Assembly (NCBI GenBank): GCA_005789055.1
Contig: SYAA01000187.1
Location: 1 to 6,736, forward strand
Reading direction: 5' to 3'
Source: Actinomycetota bacterium
GTDB lineage: Bacteria; Actinomycetota; Actinomycetes; Mycobacteriales; Mycobacteriaceae
DNA: 6,736 nucleotides
The notes under the pieces: generated by a model
Told to the model about the DNA's origin: nothing
The model's input: only the letters and a program-made list of their open reading frames with translations
The model's database searches: none
Shown: piece after piece, positions 6,278 through 6,736 of the stretch
Layout: every line of letters starts with the position of its first letter
Position numbering within the stretch: position 1 is the stretch's first letter
Translations under genes and position numbers: made by a program

Positions 6278-6736
6278 ATGCCGAAACCCTCGACCACGGT
6301 AAGCCGTCTCGCCGAGAAGCAGCGCACCTCACGGCGTCAACTCGACGAGTTGTTGGACAGCACGCCACTGGCCACCGTGGCCCTGGTGCGCGACGGATAT
6401 CCGGTTGCGCTCCCGATCGGATTCGCCCGCATCTCTGACTACGTCGTGATCCATGGATCTACCGGTTCGCCATGGCTGAGCGCCCTGGCCGGTGGTGCGC
6501 CGGCCGCCGTGAGCGTGACGACTCTCGACGGAGTCGTGGTGGCGCGCAGCGGATTCGAATCGTCGTTTCACTACCGCAGCGCGGTGCTGTTCGGGACCTT
6601 CGAGACTGTCACCGAAGACAAGGTCCGCTACCTCGAGATACTGACTGACACCTTCATCCCGGGTCGGGTGGCTGAATTGCGCGCAAGTACCCGCAAGGAA
6701 CTCGCCGCCACGGTGGTGCTGAGACTGCCCATCGGT
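6278..6736 (+). CDS. NimA-like / pyridoxamine 5'-phosphate oxidase-fold FMN-binding protein (3' partial)
   Basis: The ATG at 6278 opens a frame that runs to the window edge without a stop, giving 153 residues of an expected 200 or more. The pattern matches the Pyridox_ox_2 / NimA-like group: ELLDSTPLATVALVRDGYPVALPIGFARI, a strand ending in HGS (H59), VTTLDGVVVARS (R90-S91), HYRSAVLFG (H98-G106), a PGR segment and KELAATVVLRLPIG. These proteins form a split beta-barrel dimer that binds FMN. Some reduce 5-nitroimidazoles, but most members have no known substrate. The ARS...YRS block is conserved, but the family's usual His-His-Ser-Met-Asn stretch appears as Glu-Ser-Ser-Phe-His. Only 20 bases separate it from the lactate monooxygenase-like stop, so it may belong to the same transcript. 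No Shine-Dalgarno sequence is seen before the ATG. Confidence 0.88.
   Translation, partial: MPKPSTTVSRLAEKQRTSRRQLDELLDSTPLATVALVRDGYPVALPIGFARISDYVVIHGSTGSPWLSALAGGAPAAVSVTTLDGVVVARSGFESSFHYRSAVLFGTFETVTEDKVRYLEILTDTFIPGRVAELRASTRKELAATVVLRLPIG

Noticed and set aside
5535..6368. 277-codon minus-strand open frame opposite the lactate monooxygenase-like gene
   Set aside because: It overlaps conserved catalytic sequence of the + strand gene and shows no recognisable domain.

Overview
The window is high-GC DNA, about two thirds G+C, with every supportable gene on the + strand. Several lines point to a non-tuberculous Mycobacterium/Mycolicibacterium-type actinobacterium. There are two Ala-rich envelope-type proteins of a style common in mycobacteria, an Rrf2 regulator that from memory closely resembles M. 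tuberculosis Rv1287, and a lactate 2-monooxygenase very like the classical M. smegmatis enzyme. Several starts also lack a Shine-Dalgarno sequence, as is common in mycobacteria. These assignments rest on remembered family sequences and visible motifs; no database search was possible.

Layout. Positions 1-864 hold the 3' part of a gene for an Ala-rich protein ending in an Ala/Pro/Glu tail, followed by a strong hairpin terminator at 889-923. After a gap of about 300 bases, 1173-2393 encodes a second protein of similar build, with an N-terminal hydrophobic segment, a helical Ala/Val-rich core, a Pro/Ala-rich tail and a basic C-terminus. Positions 2450-2926 encode an Rrf2-family repressor without Fe-S cysteines. 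It overlaps by 8 nt a ten-helix TDT-family (TehA/Mae1/Ssu1/SLAC1) transporter at 2919-4145, and a 15-bp tandem repeat covers the junction. Positions 4186-5094 encode a luciferase-like flavin/F420 oxidoreductase whose stop overlaps the start of a lactate 2-monooxygenase-like flavoenzyme (5091-6257) by 4 nt. Positions 6278-6736 hold the 5' part of a NimA-like/PNPOx-fold flavoprotein that runs off the window.

How the genes may work together. The window reads as three blocks: surface or secreted Ala-rich proteins; a regulator-transporter pair, perhaps handling sulfite or another small anion; and a run of three flavin-type redox genes. The pairing of Rrf2 with TDT and the translational coupling of the luciferase-like enzyme with the lactate monooxygenase are the two most informative context signals. 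I see no CRISPR array, insertion sequence, tRNA, rRNA, phage gene or recognisable defence system, and nothing that amounts to a clearly new biological system. The most unusual local features are the 15-bp repeat at the regulator/transporter junction and the LLM-LMO coupling.
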